DNA of 64,000 nt, from assembly GCF_031143425.1 (NCBI RefSeq), contig NC_090448.1, forward strand, positions 536,132,313-536,196,312, written 5' to 3'. Each line of letters starts with the position of its first letter. Position 1 is the first letter of the stretch. The notes under the pieces were generated by a model. It was not told the origin of the DNA and ran no database searches. It was given only the letters and a program-made list of their open reading frames with translations. The position numbers were made by a program, and so were the translations under genes. This document shows positions 11,496-22,999 of this stretch, piece after piece. Source of the DNA: Pleurodeles waltl. Taxonomy: Eukaryota; Chordata; Amphibia; Caudata; Salamandridae.

Positions 11496-12269
11496 TCAGC
11501 ATTCCGTTAATCATCTTTTTGTGTTGTAAGGGGAGATCAGACAACACAGACACCGCATTGTCTAAACACCATTTATGTAAACTCCAGCCCGCAGCCACTA
11601 CAAGACAGACCTACAGGTGAAGCCAATCTCCCATGGAGCATTGTAGATTATTGGGGGAAAAAAAAAAAACACTAGTTATACTAAGAATAAGACATATCCA
11701 AGGGGACCGAAATGGCAAGTAGACAAACAGCAGGCCCTGCACTCTGGGGGTACAGAACGTCCTGGTAGGTTGAGAATCCCGAAAAGTCAAGAGAGGCGGC
11801 CTCACGTATAGGTCAGACTCAACAGTGAGTCTAGCACACGGACCTCATTTCAGCACAACATACGCCCAATCAAGACTAGCAATAGGCTTGAGGGCAGAAA
11901 ATGTAATCATGCATAAATAAGTAGGTCAGTGAGAAACTGAGAGGACTTTGAAACATTACAGCACAGTACATCATGCCCAGATTTAAGGTCCAACCACTGG
12001 CCAGAGGCCTGGAGCTGCAATAAAAGGTCTGATGCAGAAAACGTGGAAAGAAAAATATAACCACAAACTACTAATGTAGTCCAATGGAAGACAGTTATAA
12101 CCAGAATATCCAAACCTGAAACAAGCAAATGTATGTTAAATGGTGGGCATAAAAGTAAAAAATTGGTGATTCCAGGAAATCCATTGTCCACAATCACTGG
12201 GGACTCCAAACCAGGCCAGTGGGGAAAGATATACAGTAGTGGGGTTGAGTCCCCCGGTGCCTTGAGAAT
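11496..12269. other. L1-like inter-ORF sequence, no gene seen
   Basis: One minus-strand frame is open for about 140 codons (12335-11907) but shows no L1 motif after the ORF1 C-terminus. Probably noncoding spacer of the disrupted LINE. Confidence 0.4.
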
Positions 12270-13204
12270 AGATAGGTCAGACAGTGCCTTTATTTGGCTC
12301 AAGGTTGATGTAGGCTTTGTCATGCACATCCACATCTTTCAGATCAGGCAGGCTTGCCATTATTTTCCTCCATCTTTGACTCAAAAGTATTGTCAAGAAA
12401 GGTTATCAGCTCCTCAGGTTACAAAAGATGTGCGAACAACCTTTGAAGACAATCCTGAACCTTGAGGGGCCCACAGAGGATTGCTGGATCACTCTGCAAG
12501 GGTTTTCCTGAGAGCCAAGAAGCCATTCCTCCTCATGACCGTATCCCTGGCAAAGTCCCGAGAGATGGCTATCATGGCTCCCTTACATTCGAGTGACTTG
12601 ACTTTCCTCATATGTGCCGGAATCAACTTGATGTATTGGTGCCTAAGGGGTTTAAAGATTAGAACTCAAGGGGCTGTAGCAGCCGAGGTCTTGTGAGTAG
12701 GTGATAGCGCATTCAACGTCATATTCTCCTTCAAATAAAAGGCCTAGGACCGTCAGAAGCCACTTGTCTAGAAAGACAACCACAGAGGAGGCATCACATT
12801 CTACGATTGCTACACCTGTTATGGTCATCGAAATCTGTCATTTCCAGTTTAAGCGAGGTGATCATTATATCGGCTTCACCGGGCTCTTATGTTGAGCACA
12901 TATACAGTCTTCCACCATCCCAATTCTAGATTCTGGGTTGGACATCCTGAGATTAAGGTCCTTAAGATCCTTGTGAATCCCAGAGATCTCCACTTGTAAG
13001 AGGTCGGTATTTATTTTGGTGCTTTGTACCATGTTGTATACCTTGTTGAGTTTCCTCATGATTGCTTCTAAAGTAGTCGAGTTCTCCTGTTCTTCTTTTA
13101 TGGGAAATTTCAGGAGAGGGAGTTTCTTGTTTTGACCATTCTAGACTGCCCTTCCCTTCGTTCCTTCCCTTCTCCTTGTGGTCTTTCGAGTCCGCCATTT
13201 TCAT
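12270..13204 (-). pseudogene. L1/Tx1-group LINE ORF1 (RNA-binding protein), decayed
   Basis: The minus strand reads MKMADSKDHKEKGRNEGKG, then a heptad-like segment (LLQVEISGIHKDLKDLN, RMSNPESRIGMVED) at 12900-13030, typical of the L1 ORF1 coiled coil. An RRM/C-terminal part follows at 12400-12620: HQYIKLIPAHMRKVKSLECK, then ISRDFARDTVMRRNGFLALR. The latter matches the I..DfS..t...R..f...k..L pattern of L1 ORF1. Frameshifts and stops separate the pieces. It belongs with the ORF2 endonuclease at 9835-10763, in the correct order and strand. Confidence 0.7.
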
Positions 13205-13744
13205 CTCCTAAGACATTGAGATACCAAAAGTAAACACTCAGCTTCTAGCCAATCCAAGTGCACACAGAAATGGCCCAAATCTTGATCTGAGTGTGCATAG
13301 AGGGGCCAAGCCACACAAGGGGAGGTTGAGACTGTAGTGCTAATAACTGTTGGTTTGGACCATTGCTGGATACAGAATATAGGGGAAACTGATATATCTT
13401 GGGTCCAATTACCAAAGGATTTGAGTGCTGTGGTCTGACCCAAACATAGCAGAGTTCACCAGAAAAGATAATAAGTCGCCATGGCCCAAGATGAATGATA
13501 GATCAGGCTCTCAAGAAGTAGGGCTGTCTTGGGAATGACCAAAGTCCAGGGTGCCAGATTTGTGTAGGGAGGTTATTAGTGCCAGCAATAGCGCTACTGA
13601 TGAGAGGCCCAGCAAAGATGAGAGGTCCAGCAATGAGATCTAGAGGCAGCAGGTAGGTCAATGGGCATGAAGCTGGGGTCAATAGAACTTCTAGATGTTC
13701 CAAGGACCTTCAGGTGGATCACGTTAACAGTAAAAACAGTATGA
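13205..13744. other. L1-like 5' flank / unassigned
   Basis: Sequence between the two divergent LINEs: the L1-like ORF1 reads leftward and the L2-like LINE reads rightward. No gene or repeat ends were identified. It may include the L1-like 5' UTR. Confidence 0.4.
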
Positions 13745-14929
13745 AGTTCCTGACCCCCCCACCCCCTGCTCTTGCTTCTTCTGAGCTCTTCTGCTAGTGA
13801 TGCCTCCTGTTGGTATCCCTTTCTGCTGTAGCACTGTTGTCCTGTCTCCTGTATTGCCTGTCCTCGTCTGTCTGGTAGTGTATTATGTGTCTTCCTCGTT
13901 TTGTACTCTTTTTTTCCCCTCATAGCGCTGTCCTTGTTTTTCTGGTACTGTAGTGCTTGTCTTCCTCATTTTTTCCGATTTCGTTGTTGCCTCTGTCTTT
14001 GCCACGTAGCCGTGTAGTGCCCTGAAGTGCCGCAAGCCCCTGTCTCCTTTTTACAGCTGTTTCCCTCTCTCGTGTGCTTGTCCCACCCGCTCCCCATTGC
14101 GCCCCGCCCTCCGCAGGACCTAAATAATGGTGGTCGCTGAACCCTGCTCCCCCCCACTGCTCCCACTCAGTCTGAGCTCTTCTGCTTGAGCTGCCTCCTG
14201 TTGGTATCCCTTTCTGCTGAGGCACTGTTTTCCTATCTCCTGTATTGCCTGCCCTGTCTCTCTGGCAGTGTATTACATGCCATCCTTGTTTTGCCCTGTT
14301 TTTCCTACATACCACTGTCCTTGTTTTTCTGCTACTGTAGTGCTTGTCTTCCTCGTGTTGTCCGGCTTCATTGTTGCCTGTGCCACATAGCCCTGTTGTG
14401 CCCTGAGGTGCCCCCAGCCTCCGGCTCCTTTTTCCAGCTGTTTCCCTTTCCTGCGCTCTTCTCCTGCCCACCTCCCACTGCGCTCCACCCTCCTTAAAAC
14501 CTATTTAATTGCGATTTCTGCAGGACCCAACTGAGCAGGTCCTCATCTCTGCTCCCTCTGCTGCCCTTTCTGGGCTCTTCTGCTAGGACCCTGCTCCCTC
14601 TGCTGCTCTCGCTCCTTCTGAGCTCTTCTGCTAGTGATGCCTCCTGTTGGTATCCCTTTCTGCTGTATGGCTGTTGTCCTATCTCTTGTATTACCTGTCG
14701 CTGTCTGTCTGGTAGTGTATTACGTGTCTTTTGCTTCGTAGTGCTGACTTGTTTTTCTGGTACTGTAGTGCTTGTCTTCCTCGTTTTGTCTGGTTTCGTT
14801 GTTGCATCTGCCTTCGGCACATAGCCCTGAAGTGCCCCCAGCCATCCTCCTTTTTCCCACTGTTTACCTCTCCTGCGTGCCTCTCCTGCCCACTTCCCAC
14901 TGCACCCCACTCTCGCCAGGACCTGCTTA
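13745..14929 (+). promoter_or_regulatory. Three tandem 5' monomers in front of an L2-like LINE (putative promoter repeats)
   Basis: Three imperfect copies of one unit are anchored by CCTCCTGTTGGTATCCCTTT at about 13803, 14194 and 14640 (spacing 391 and 446 bp). Each unit contains, in order, TGTATTGCCTGTC, GTAGTGTATTA, TTGTTTTTCTGGTACTGTAG, GCTTGTCTTCCTCGTT, a TTTCGTTGTTGC-like phrase, CACATAGCCCTG..GTGCCC and a CCTGCCCACYTCCCACTGC block. Each ends with CAGGACCTA/CTTAAT. The third unit runs straight into the LINE coding part. Tandem 5' monomers with promoter activity are known in mouse L1; promoter function here is inference. Open minus-strand frames up to 183 codons are artefacts of the pyrimidine-rich sequence. 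Confidence 0.75.
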
Positions 14930-17560
14930 ATGGCAGTCGCTGTGCGACCACGTGCAACAATGCGCCAAGATGCACTAAAGGCAAGCCCGTCTGTGCCCAG
15001 ACCGGGCCCAGCATCTCTACCCCTGGATCTACAGCCCACTGCCAATACACCTCTGACGAAATCCGTAACCGAAGACTCCAAACACAGACTGCAGCATTGC
15101 CTTGGTCCACAAAAGGACACTTCTCCTGGCACAATTGCAACTTCTCCTGCAATGTAGGAACCACCGCTACCCGCACACAGAGGACCCGCAGCCACAAGCC
15201 CCAACTCTACTGGTCTCTACTCAACATCCAATCGCTCTGCAAACACGCCATAGAGATCTGGGACACCATCACCAGCCTCTCTCAAGACTTAATGTTCATC
15301 ACTGAAACCTGGCTCACCCCCGCATCTACCACATCGCCACCATGATGCCCCACAGATACAAGATGATCCACAGCGACCGCTCAAACTGCCATGGCGGAGT
15401 CATCACCATTATACATAAGGACTCACCCTACTGTACAGCCTCAGACAGCAACACCACACCGATCATGGAGCACATCTACTTTCATATCAAAACCGACGTC
15501 AACCCCAGCTGCCAAACATCTGCTGCCGCCACCACCGTCCCCCTGAAAATAACCACCAGCAATAAACCCACCAAGCAAGCCCATGGTTCACCCCAGAACT
15601 CCAGACTCTCAAACAACATTGCAGGAAACTAGAGAGACACTGGTGCTCCAACAAGACCCCTCCAACCTCAACTCCTTCAGGACCGTCCTCAAGGCATACC
15701 ACCTCTGACTCAGGAAAACCAAGAAAGAAACACTTACCACACGCATCAAAGCTATCACCAGTCACAACAGAGAACTCTTCCACATCGTCAGAGAATTCTC
15801 CTGCCATGAGGAACACAGTCCACCACTCCCAAGCCTTCTGTGACAAGCTATCGGACTACTTCCACCCCAAAATCTCTGACATCTTACAGCAACTTCGAGA
15901 CCCATCCCACTGAACTCTCCACCCTCCGCACCTGAACCCATCACACCCTCCCTCAGATCTCCGAATGGAAACAGCTCTCTACAGAGGTCACCATCGCCAT
16001 GACCTCCATCCACTCCAGATCCCCCACGGTCCCCTGCCCGCACCACTTCTACATCCTAGGAAAATAAGTAATCGGAGCAGCCCTCAAGGAAATCCTCAAC
16101 ACGTCCATCACTTCAGCCACCGTCCCCAACCTCTGGAAACACGCCGAGGTCAAGCCACTGCTGAAGAAACCCTCAGCCGACCCCAACGAGCTCAAAAAAT
16201 TACTGCCCGATCTCACTCCTCTCGTTCCCCGCCAAAGTCCTGATAAAAGCCATCAACTGCCAGCTCATGGACTACCTCAAACACAGCAACTTCCTCGACC
16301 CATCCCAATCTGGCTTCCTGACTAATCACTGCACTTAAACTGCCCTTATTGCCGCAACCGACGACATCAGGTGTTTCCTCAACCTCAGGAGAACAGGTGC
16401 CCTCATCCTCCTCGGCTTATCTACAGCTTTGGACACCATCACCCACCACACTCTGATCACCAGACTCCAAACCTTTGGCATCCAAGACAAAGCACCCAAC
16501 TGGATCTCCTCCTTCCTCGCCTGCCGAACTCAGAGGATCCTCCTCCAATCTTTTGTCTCCACCCCCAAAGACATCATCTGCAGTGTGCCCCAGGGCTCCT
16601 CCCTTTGCTCACCCTTTTCAACACCAACATGATTCCACTAGCTGACATTGCCCGTATCCACGGACTCAACATCATCTCCTATGTGGACGACACCCGGCTC
16701 ATCCTCTCCCTTGCAGACAACTCCACTTCCACGCGAACCAACTTTCAAAATACCATGACTGACATCCTCCCCTGAATGAGGTCCAACTGCCTCAAGCTAA
16801 TCTCTGACACGACGGAGAACCTCATCTTTGGAAATAAGCCTTCCCCCTGGACGAGACTTGGTGGCCCATCACCCTCAGTCCTCCAACTGCACCCACAAGC
16901 CAGGCACGCAACCTTGGGATCTTCCTAAATACCCATCTGACCATGAAGCTTCAGATCAACGCTGTCTCCTAGGCCTGCTTCAACATCCTTTGCATGCTAC
17001 GCAAGATCTTCTGATGGATACCTATCTCCACCAGAAAGACAGTTACCCAGGCCAACGTCTCCAGCTGCCTCGACTATGGCAACGCACTCTAATTCGGAAC
17101 CACCAAACAGCTCCTAAACTGCCTTCCGATCATTCAGAGCACCGCAGCATGACTCGTCCTCAAGCTCTCCCGAAGGACCAGCATTACTTCCCACCTCAGG
17201 GCCCTCCACTGGCTACCCATCCAGTAAAGATGCTTCTTTAAACTCCTCATGCATGCATGCAGTGCCCTCCACGACTCCGGACCTACCTTTATCAACAACT
17301 GTCTCACGTTCCACCGGCCTACCATAGCATCCTGGCTCACATCCCCCGCGTCTGCTGCAAATGCTTCAGAGTACAATTCTCCCACCTCACCGCCAAGTCA
17401 TGGAACGACCTCCACCTTCTCGCATCCCCCTCCCTGAAGGATTTCAGAAAACAGCTCAAGACCTGGCTCTTCAACCACCATACCTGCAGCACCAAACCAG
17501 CTCCTGGAGCCCCCAGCCTACAAGAACTCCCTGGTTGATTTAATAGAAAGAACCAGTGTG
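14930..17560 (+). pseudogene. L2-like LINE ORF2 (endonuclease-RT), near full span but broken and internally deleted
   Basis: Broken plus-strand frames give a collinear L2-type ORF2. The endonuclease start is WSLLNIQSLCKHAIEIWDTI ... LMFITETWLTP (15200-15335) and then GGVITIIHKDS. The central GDFN-to-SDH part of the endonuclease is missing. A linker (PWFTPELQTLKQHCRKLERHW, approx. 15580-15640) follows. RT begins at KVLIKAINCQLMDYL and NFLDPSQSGFLTNHCTETAL (16220-16350), then LLDLSTAFDTITHHTL, the VPQGSSL block and YVDDTRL (catalytic Asp-Asp codons at 16686-16691). SCLDYGNALY (17070-17095) and a C-terminal SWNDLHLLASPSLKDFRKQL (17400-17455) complete it. At least six frameshifts or stops disrupt it. 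The three tandem monomers immediately upstream indicate a nearly full-length insertion that later decayed. Confidence 0.85.
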
Positions 17561-19404
17561 GCACCGCCATCACCCAGGCACCATGCTTGCTGCAGCACTG
17601 CGGGTCCATTACTCTCTGCGATTTGTAACTAGGGCTTTTCCAACAACACACCTAGCACTGCAGTTCTGGTAGGTGCTGGTCAGCCGAACCAGGGTAGATA
17701 GGGAGTGCATGGATCAGAGCAGTGCCATCACCCACCTCGGCGCTATGCTGGTATGGTATGGTGCACGTCCAAACAGCATTTCAGCCGGTGCGGATGGTGC
17801 AGAGGTCATATCTGTTGAGGCATGGTGCTACTTGAGACTTCACCTATGAGGTGCTTGTCGACAGTGTGGGGAAACTTCTCTGCAGCTTGCTATAGCATGG
17901 AGTGTCTATTGCTGTGCCGCCATCTTTTACAGCACCGTGTGTGAGTGAGCATTGCAGGCCAGAATATTGCCAAAGTACTCCACTTACTTTGCTGGTCAGA
18001 CGGCAGTGGCAGAGTCAGCACCCACTACCAGCATTAATTTGATTCCAGACTGTCTCCATAGTCATCAGCACGTGGTTCAGCAGTGAGTGCTTTCAGGAGC
18101 TCAGAAAAGAGCCGCCATCTCTCTCACAGTCCAAACCGTGCCAAGAAGTGAATTTTCAAACCTAAAAATCAGTTCCATTTTCTGATGTTGAACATTGTGA
18201 AGAATTTGATATGTGGTTTGAAAATGTGTATGAAGCAGTGATTAACGTTTGGTAAGTAGCAAAGGTTATTATGCTTGAAAATACATTTTCATCTTGGAGA
18301 GCATTTCTCAGAGTGGGGTCATCATTAACATTTAGAAAAAGGAATGAGATCAAGTCGACAGGTACCCTCTGGCAAAAAATACTTTTACCCTCGTTCCCAT
18401 TTTTTAAAAATCTAAAACGATTTCTTTTTTTTAGCTCTACAATTTAAAAAAAAAAACACAACCCTGACTGGGTCAAAATCAATATTTTATCTGTTCCCTG
18501 TTGTTGCCCACATAATTTAGGAGGGAACCTTTCTGAATCCCTGAGGACTCTGTATCAGTGTGACATAATTGCTAGAGTAGAATGTACTGAAAGCTTGGTT
18601 TAGTATGTTGGAGTTCACAGGTACACACAGAGGAATAAAGACGTGATTTACAGCTCTGTGTGTGGCCTAATATTTCAACAGGTACCAACCCTGGGAGGAC
18701 TCTACATTTTCCATTTTTTTCCTCTGGAAGTATAACAGAGCTCTGCTTTTGGCTCAATGAACTTGTTACCTTTTCCATAGTTCAAAGAAAGCAATCCTGT
18801 TCCAGGCAACTGCATAATGTCTGGGTGCCGAACTTCAGGGAACGTGCCCGACTGAAAGTGCATGAAAAATAATCAACTGTTATTTTGAACAACTCTTGGT
18901 ACCCATACACCTATGTTTTTACACTGTGAGATCCATTCTCCCACTGGATCCTGGAGGGCACATTGATATATATATTTGGAGGCTGCTAAGGAGGAGAGAG
19001 CTGCAGCTAGATTTATGAGCAAATGCAACTCTTCAATACCACAGTTCAACTTACCTTTTCAGCGGGAGATGCCAACTTCAAATGGAAACATAAAATACAA
19101 TGAGTAAAATGGAGGCAAGTGTTTATCCACATAGTGGGCTGGAGAATATTTGTGTTCCCATTTTTAAGCAAAGCATACATTTGGCTTTGATGAGGAATCT
19201 TCCTCACATGTGTAAGAGCTATGGTGAGGAAGAAGAACAATGTGGTAATGTTTACTTTCTTCTGGACAGGTAGGTCAGTAAAAATTCCAGTTATTACCCG
19301 CCACCCCTACCTGGCACCCCTGCCGCCCCCTGGGGTTTACTGTTACCCAGAGACTTAACTTGCTTGTTTCCATGTTTCATCAGGTAGTACCACATTTAAG
19401 CATT
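17561..19404. other. Unassigned intergenic stretch
   Basis: No coding motif or clear element ends. Short poly-T and poly-A tracts lie at about 18420-18460. Small ORFs (60-70 codons) are at chance level. Confidence 0.4.
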
Positions 19405-19880
19405 GTGGGGCTGATTTATGGAAAGTGTCGAAGCACTGAGTGCAGCGTCACTTTCCCTGGGCCCTTAGCACCCCCTACCGCCACCATGTGTGTGCCGTAT
19501 TTAAAATACAGCGACCATGGCTCAGGGTAGGGGGCAATAGCATAATTTCTAATTACGTTATTGATGTACTCTGCAGGAGTACCACCAAAATATTGACGCT
19601 ACACCTGCAGAGTACATAGAGCCCCATTCTAAAGAATGGAAGCTCCCTTTCAACGTCTGCTCTTGAGTAGGCGGTAAAAGTGCCTTAAAAATGGCACAAG
19701 GAAATCTCATAGATTTTCTTACGCCATTTTTCCAGCTCCCCTATCGGGGGAACGCTCCCTTTGCAAACATTATGTCTGGTGCAGGCATAATGTAGCACAA
19801 AGGGTTAGAGAGTGGCGCAATGCATGCATTGTGCCACTCTGTAAATATAGCGTGTGGATTTTGGCCTCGTTGGGCCACAT
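19405..19880. mobile_element. MITE-like non-autonomous repeat
   Basis: It runs from GTGGGGCTGATTTATGGAAA to GTAAATATAGCGTGTGG. It contains short inverted phrases such as ATAATGTCTGGTGCAGGCATAATGT split in two halves, and GCGCAATGCATGCATTGTGC. Noncoding. Composition and the TTTATG/GTAAATA ends resemble the elements at 5166-5715, 33040-33640 and 57953-58585. Confidence 0.5.
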
Positions 19881-20459
19881 TAACGTCCAAAATAATTAGT
19901 CCTGTTAATCCATGGGTCTGTTCATTTGTCATTCACGGTTTGTTTCTGCCTGCCACAGCATAGGCCAGTGGGTGAACCCACTTCAGCCATTGGTTCAGCT
20001 GCACTGTGAATGACTGCATTTAACCTGATCACATTTGCACATTCCCCTACAAAGAAGTGTGCCTCAGTACCAAGGCTAGTTAGTGAATACTTTACTTTGA
20101 ATGCTTTTTTCATTCAACCTTTTATCCCTTTTTATGTCGAGCTTTTGAGACCTCTTGTATAAATTTAGTTTACTTCTTTGTGGGCTTAAAGCCAACCCAC
20201 TGCTTTTCATTTGTTTGATTCAGTGTCCTTTAAACACCCTTTCATGCTAGTGGTCAATGCTTCCTTTTTTTTCCCTCTCGCGGAGCTCCGGCCAAGTACT
20301 TTATACTTGCGTTTTGTCTGTTTATCTGATGTTTTGTGGAACTATTTTCCTATTTGATTCCTGCTTATGTTACTGCTTGCAGTGAGTTCACTTAATCTCC
20401 CAGCGCCATCTACTGACTGAGGAATACAGCATCTGGATCACTGCTCCAGGCTCCACCCA

Positions 20460-21505
20460 TTTACAGGGTGGGAAAAGTTTCCAGAAAGGTTCTTTGCAGT
20501 TCTGAGAGTTTCCTGCCTGCCCTGGCTCCAACCTGTCTCCAGTGACAACACAGGGTTGTTAGCCCTATTGTGAGGAAACAGGCCTCAGCATATTCAGGTG
20601 CAAGGGGGCTGTGCTTAGCAACGCCCACCTCAAACCCCCACCCCATCAAGCCCGTTAATGGACCACTGAGGCTTACTTAATCCCACTATTGTGTGACTGT
20701 CTGGGAGGAATTTACAAAATCTGACAGCTACACCCAGTCATGTGACCCACGACAGGCTGCAGGCACAAATGGCTAAGGGCAAGAAAATGCCAACTTTCTA
20801 AAAGTGGCATTTTTAAACTTGTGATGATAAATTCAACTTTACCATTTAAAGAGGACTTTTCATTACATGTCCAAAGGTACCAAACATGACATACCTCTTA
20901 TTTAGGAACCACAGTTTATTAAATGTAATAAGGAATCCCAAATGTTACGTCATGGGAGGGGTAGACCTCACAATAGTGAAAAAAGAATTTGGGAGTTTTT
21001 CACTACCAGGACATTTAAAACTTAAAAGTACATGTCCTACCTTTTAATTACACAGCACCCGGCCCTATGGGCTACCTTGGGCTTAACGAAGAGGTGGCTT
21101 GTATGAAATAAAAGGAGAGTTTAAGGCTTGGCAAGGGCTTTAAATGCCAAGTTGACATGGCAGTGTGACACTGCGTTCAGGCTGCAGAGGCAGGCTTGAG
21201 ACAATTTTTGGAGTGCTACTTACTGGGGTTGTACAATACGTGCTGCAGGCCCTCGGGTAGCATTTAATTTACAGACCCTGAGCATATGGTATATTACTCT
21301 ACAAGGAACTTACAAGAAATGAAATATGCCAATTGGGTACACAACAATTAAGCCATGTTTTTCAGAGAGAGTACAAGCACCTTATCCTGGTTAACAGTGG
21401 TAAAGTGCACAGGGCCTTCAGGCTAACAAAAGCAAATATCTAGCAAAAATAGGAGGAAAGCAAACCCTTTGCGGGTACCCCTGCAGAGAGGGCCATTTTC
21501 GACAG
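20460..21505 (+). mobile_element. Non-autonomous DNA transposon family X, copy 1 (left-truncated)
   Basis: It shares an extended collinear block with 52000-52980 and 62800-63588. Shared phrases include CCAACTTTCTAAAAGTGGCA, TCACTACCAGGACATTTAAA, GTACATGTCCTACCTTTTAA, TAGCATTTAATTTACAGACC and the right end CCCTGCAGAGAGGGCCATTT. It is noncoding. Compared with the copy at 61108, the left part is shorter or diverged. The 20395-20460 flank carries the phrase GCGCCATCTACTGACTG. Confidence 0.75.
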
Positions 21506-22189
21506 TGGTGTTGATTGAAACATGTTAGAAGTCACAGAAATCTTCCCAGCCCATGGTGTGCCCTGGTGCACTCCCCACAAGTACATAACCACCAATCAGT
21601 GGTGAAATCAGACCTCAATTACATTGGTATTGGGTGAGAAACAATGAATGTCTCTGTATCATATCTTTATCCATGCATTAGAAATAAATCCTATGCACCT
21701 GGAGCAGAAAGTGTGGGAAAATTTAAGATGATCAAGAAGCACCTCTCAGAGAGTAGAAAACCGGCTATCCTCTGCCTCACCTTTCTTCTCTACCTCATAT
21801 TGATAGTTATTTGATAACATTCCACAGAGAGCAAGCAATGAACATTACATCCCACTGTTCTCTGGTAAGATCCTGGCTTATTGTCCTTGCCATCGCTCCC
21901 ATAACTAGGTGACTTGCCCAACCAATCCTGTGGGTCCCCTCCCATCTATTCTCTTGGAGTGACATCATTACATACAGACCAATCTCCAAGACCAAGCCTT
22001 GTGCAAGTTCACCTCGAATGAAAAGATGTAGAATGTACGGAAGAGAGCTAGGCTGGAAAAGGTGCCATATTTGAACCCACAATAAGCTGTAAGAGAATGA
22101 GAGAAAAATAGTGGAGGAAAAAGGCACTTGGGCAGTAGAGGGGAGGACTAGGTAGGAACCAAAGAAAACATCCAGGTGATTCCTAAAAG
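21506..22189. other. Unassigned intergenic stretch
   Basis: One minus-strand frame of 106 codons (22127-21807) lacks recognisable domains. No repeat ends were identified. Confidence 0.4.
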
Positions 22190-22399
22190 AGACAAAACAT
22201 GATGTGCTTCTTGTACCTAATAGGTGGTCTGCCCCACCTTTCCTCTGTTGGGGTCACTCCAGTTTGATGCTGTACCAAAACAAATTAACCACTTTTCTTC
22301 CAGTCTCTCTATTTCAACCAGCCAAGTTCTCACCACCTCTGATTCGTCCAGGTCACAGACAAACTGCATTTGATGGTTTCAAAAATCCTAGGCATCCCT

Positions 22400-22562
22400 G
22401 GCACAATTCCAGCACTCTTTTTCTGGATACACCTTCCTGCAAATTCCTCACCTAATGCATATCCTCCAGGTGCCAGACTGGATCCAGAAACGTTTCCCCC
22501 AGCAATAGCTCTCCATTGTCGCCAAGTGGTACCTTATGGGTTCAGCCGCGAGTCTCTGCCCT
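22400..22562 (+). repeat. Left inverted terminal repeat of DIRS-like D1
   Basis: The phrases GATACACCTTCCTGCAAATT, TTCCTCACC and CCCAGCAATAGCTCTCCATT are found on the opposite strand at 24970-25140, where the reverse complement reads GGATACATTATTTCTTGTAC, TTCCTCACC and CCCAGCAATAGCTCTCATTA. Confidence 0.7.
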
Positions 22563-22999
22563 AAAACCTCCACCCCCCCAAGTGTAATGACAGTTCCGGT
22601 GTTTTTTTTTTGTGCTCATCTTTGACACAGGTGCAGAGGTCTTCATGGTGCTTCACTGACAAAATACCTAATATTTTCAATACTAATGAGGTCAAATATC
22701 TCCTAAAATTACAGGGTTTAAGCCCTTTCGCAGATGCCATAAGAAGATGTTTTTGTTGCACCCATGTAACCTCTGTTTAAGGTGTGTTAAATCCAGACAT
22801 GACCCATCAGCCTGCAACTTGTGTTTCTTAATACATTCCAGAGCCACCATGAAGTGGGAGGCCATGTTATGTTTTTTGAAGGCCACATGGATACACCGAA
22901 GCATTCACCTTCTCCTTTAAGTAAATGTCTCATCAGGGAACCATCTCTATAAAGATATTCCCACAAAAATCACCACAGAAACTGTTCTGAATCGTGACA

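Noticed and set aside
13920..14471. 183-codon minus-strand ORF (and 236 codons at 15204-14494)
   Set aside because: These are the complement of the tandem LINE 5' monomers; the open frames come from low T/A content on that strand and change between units.
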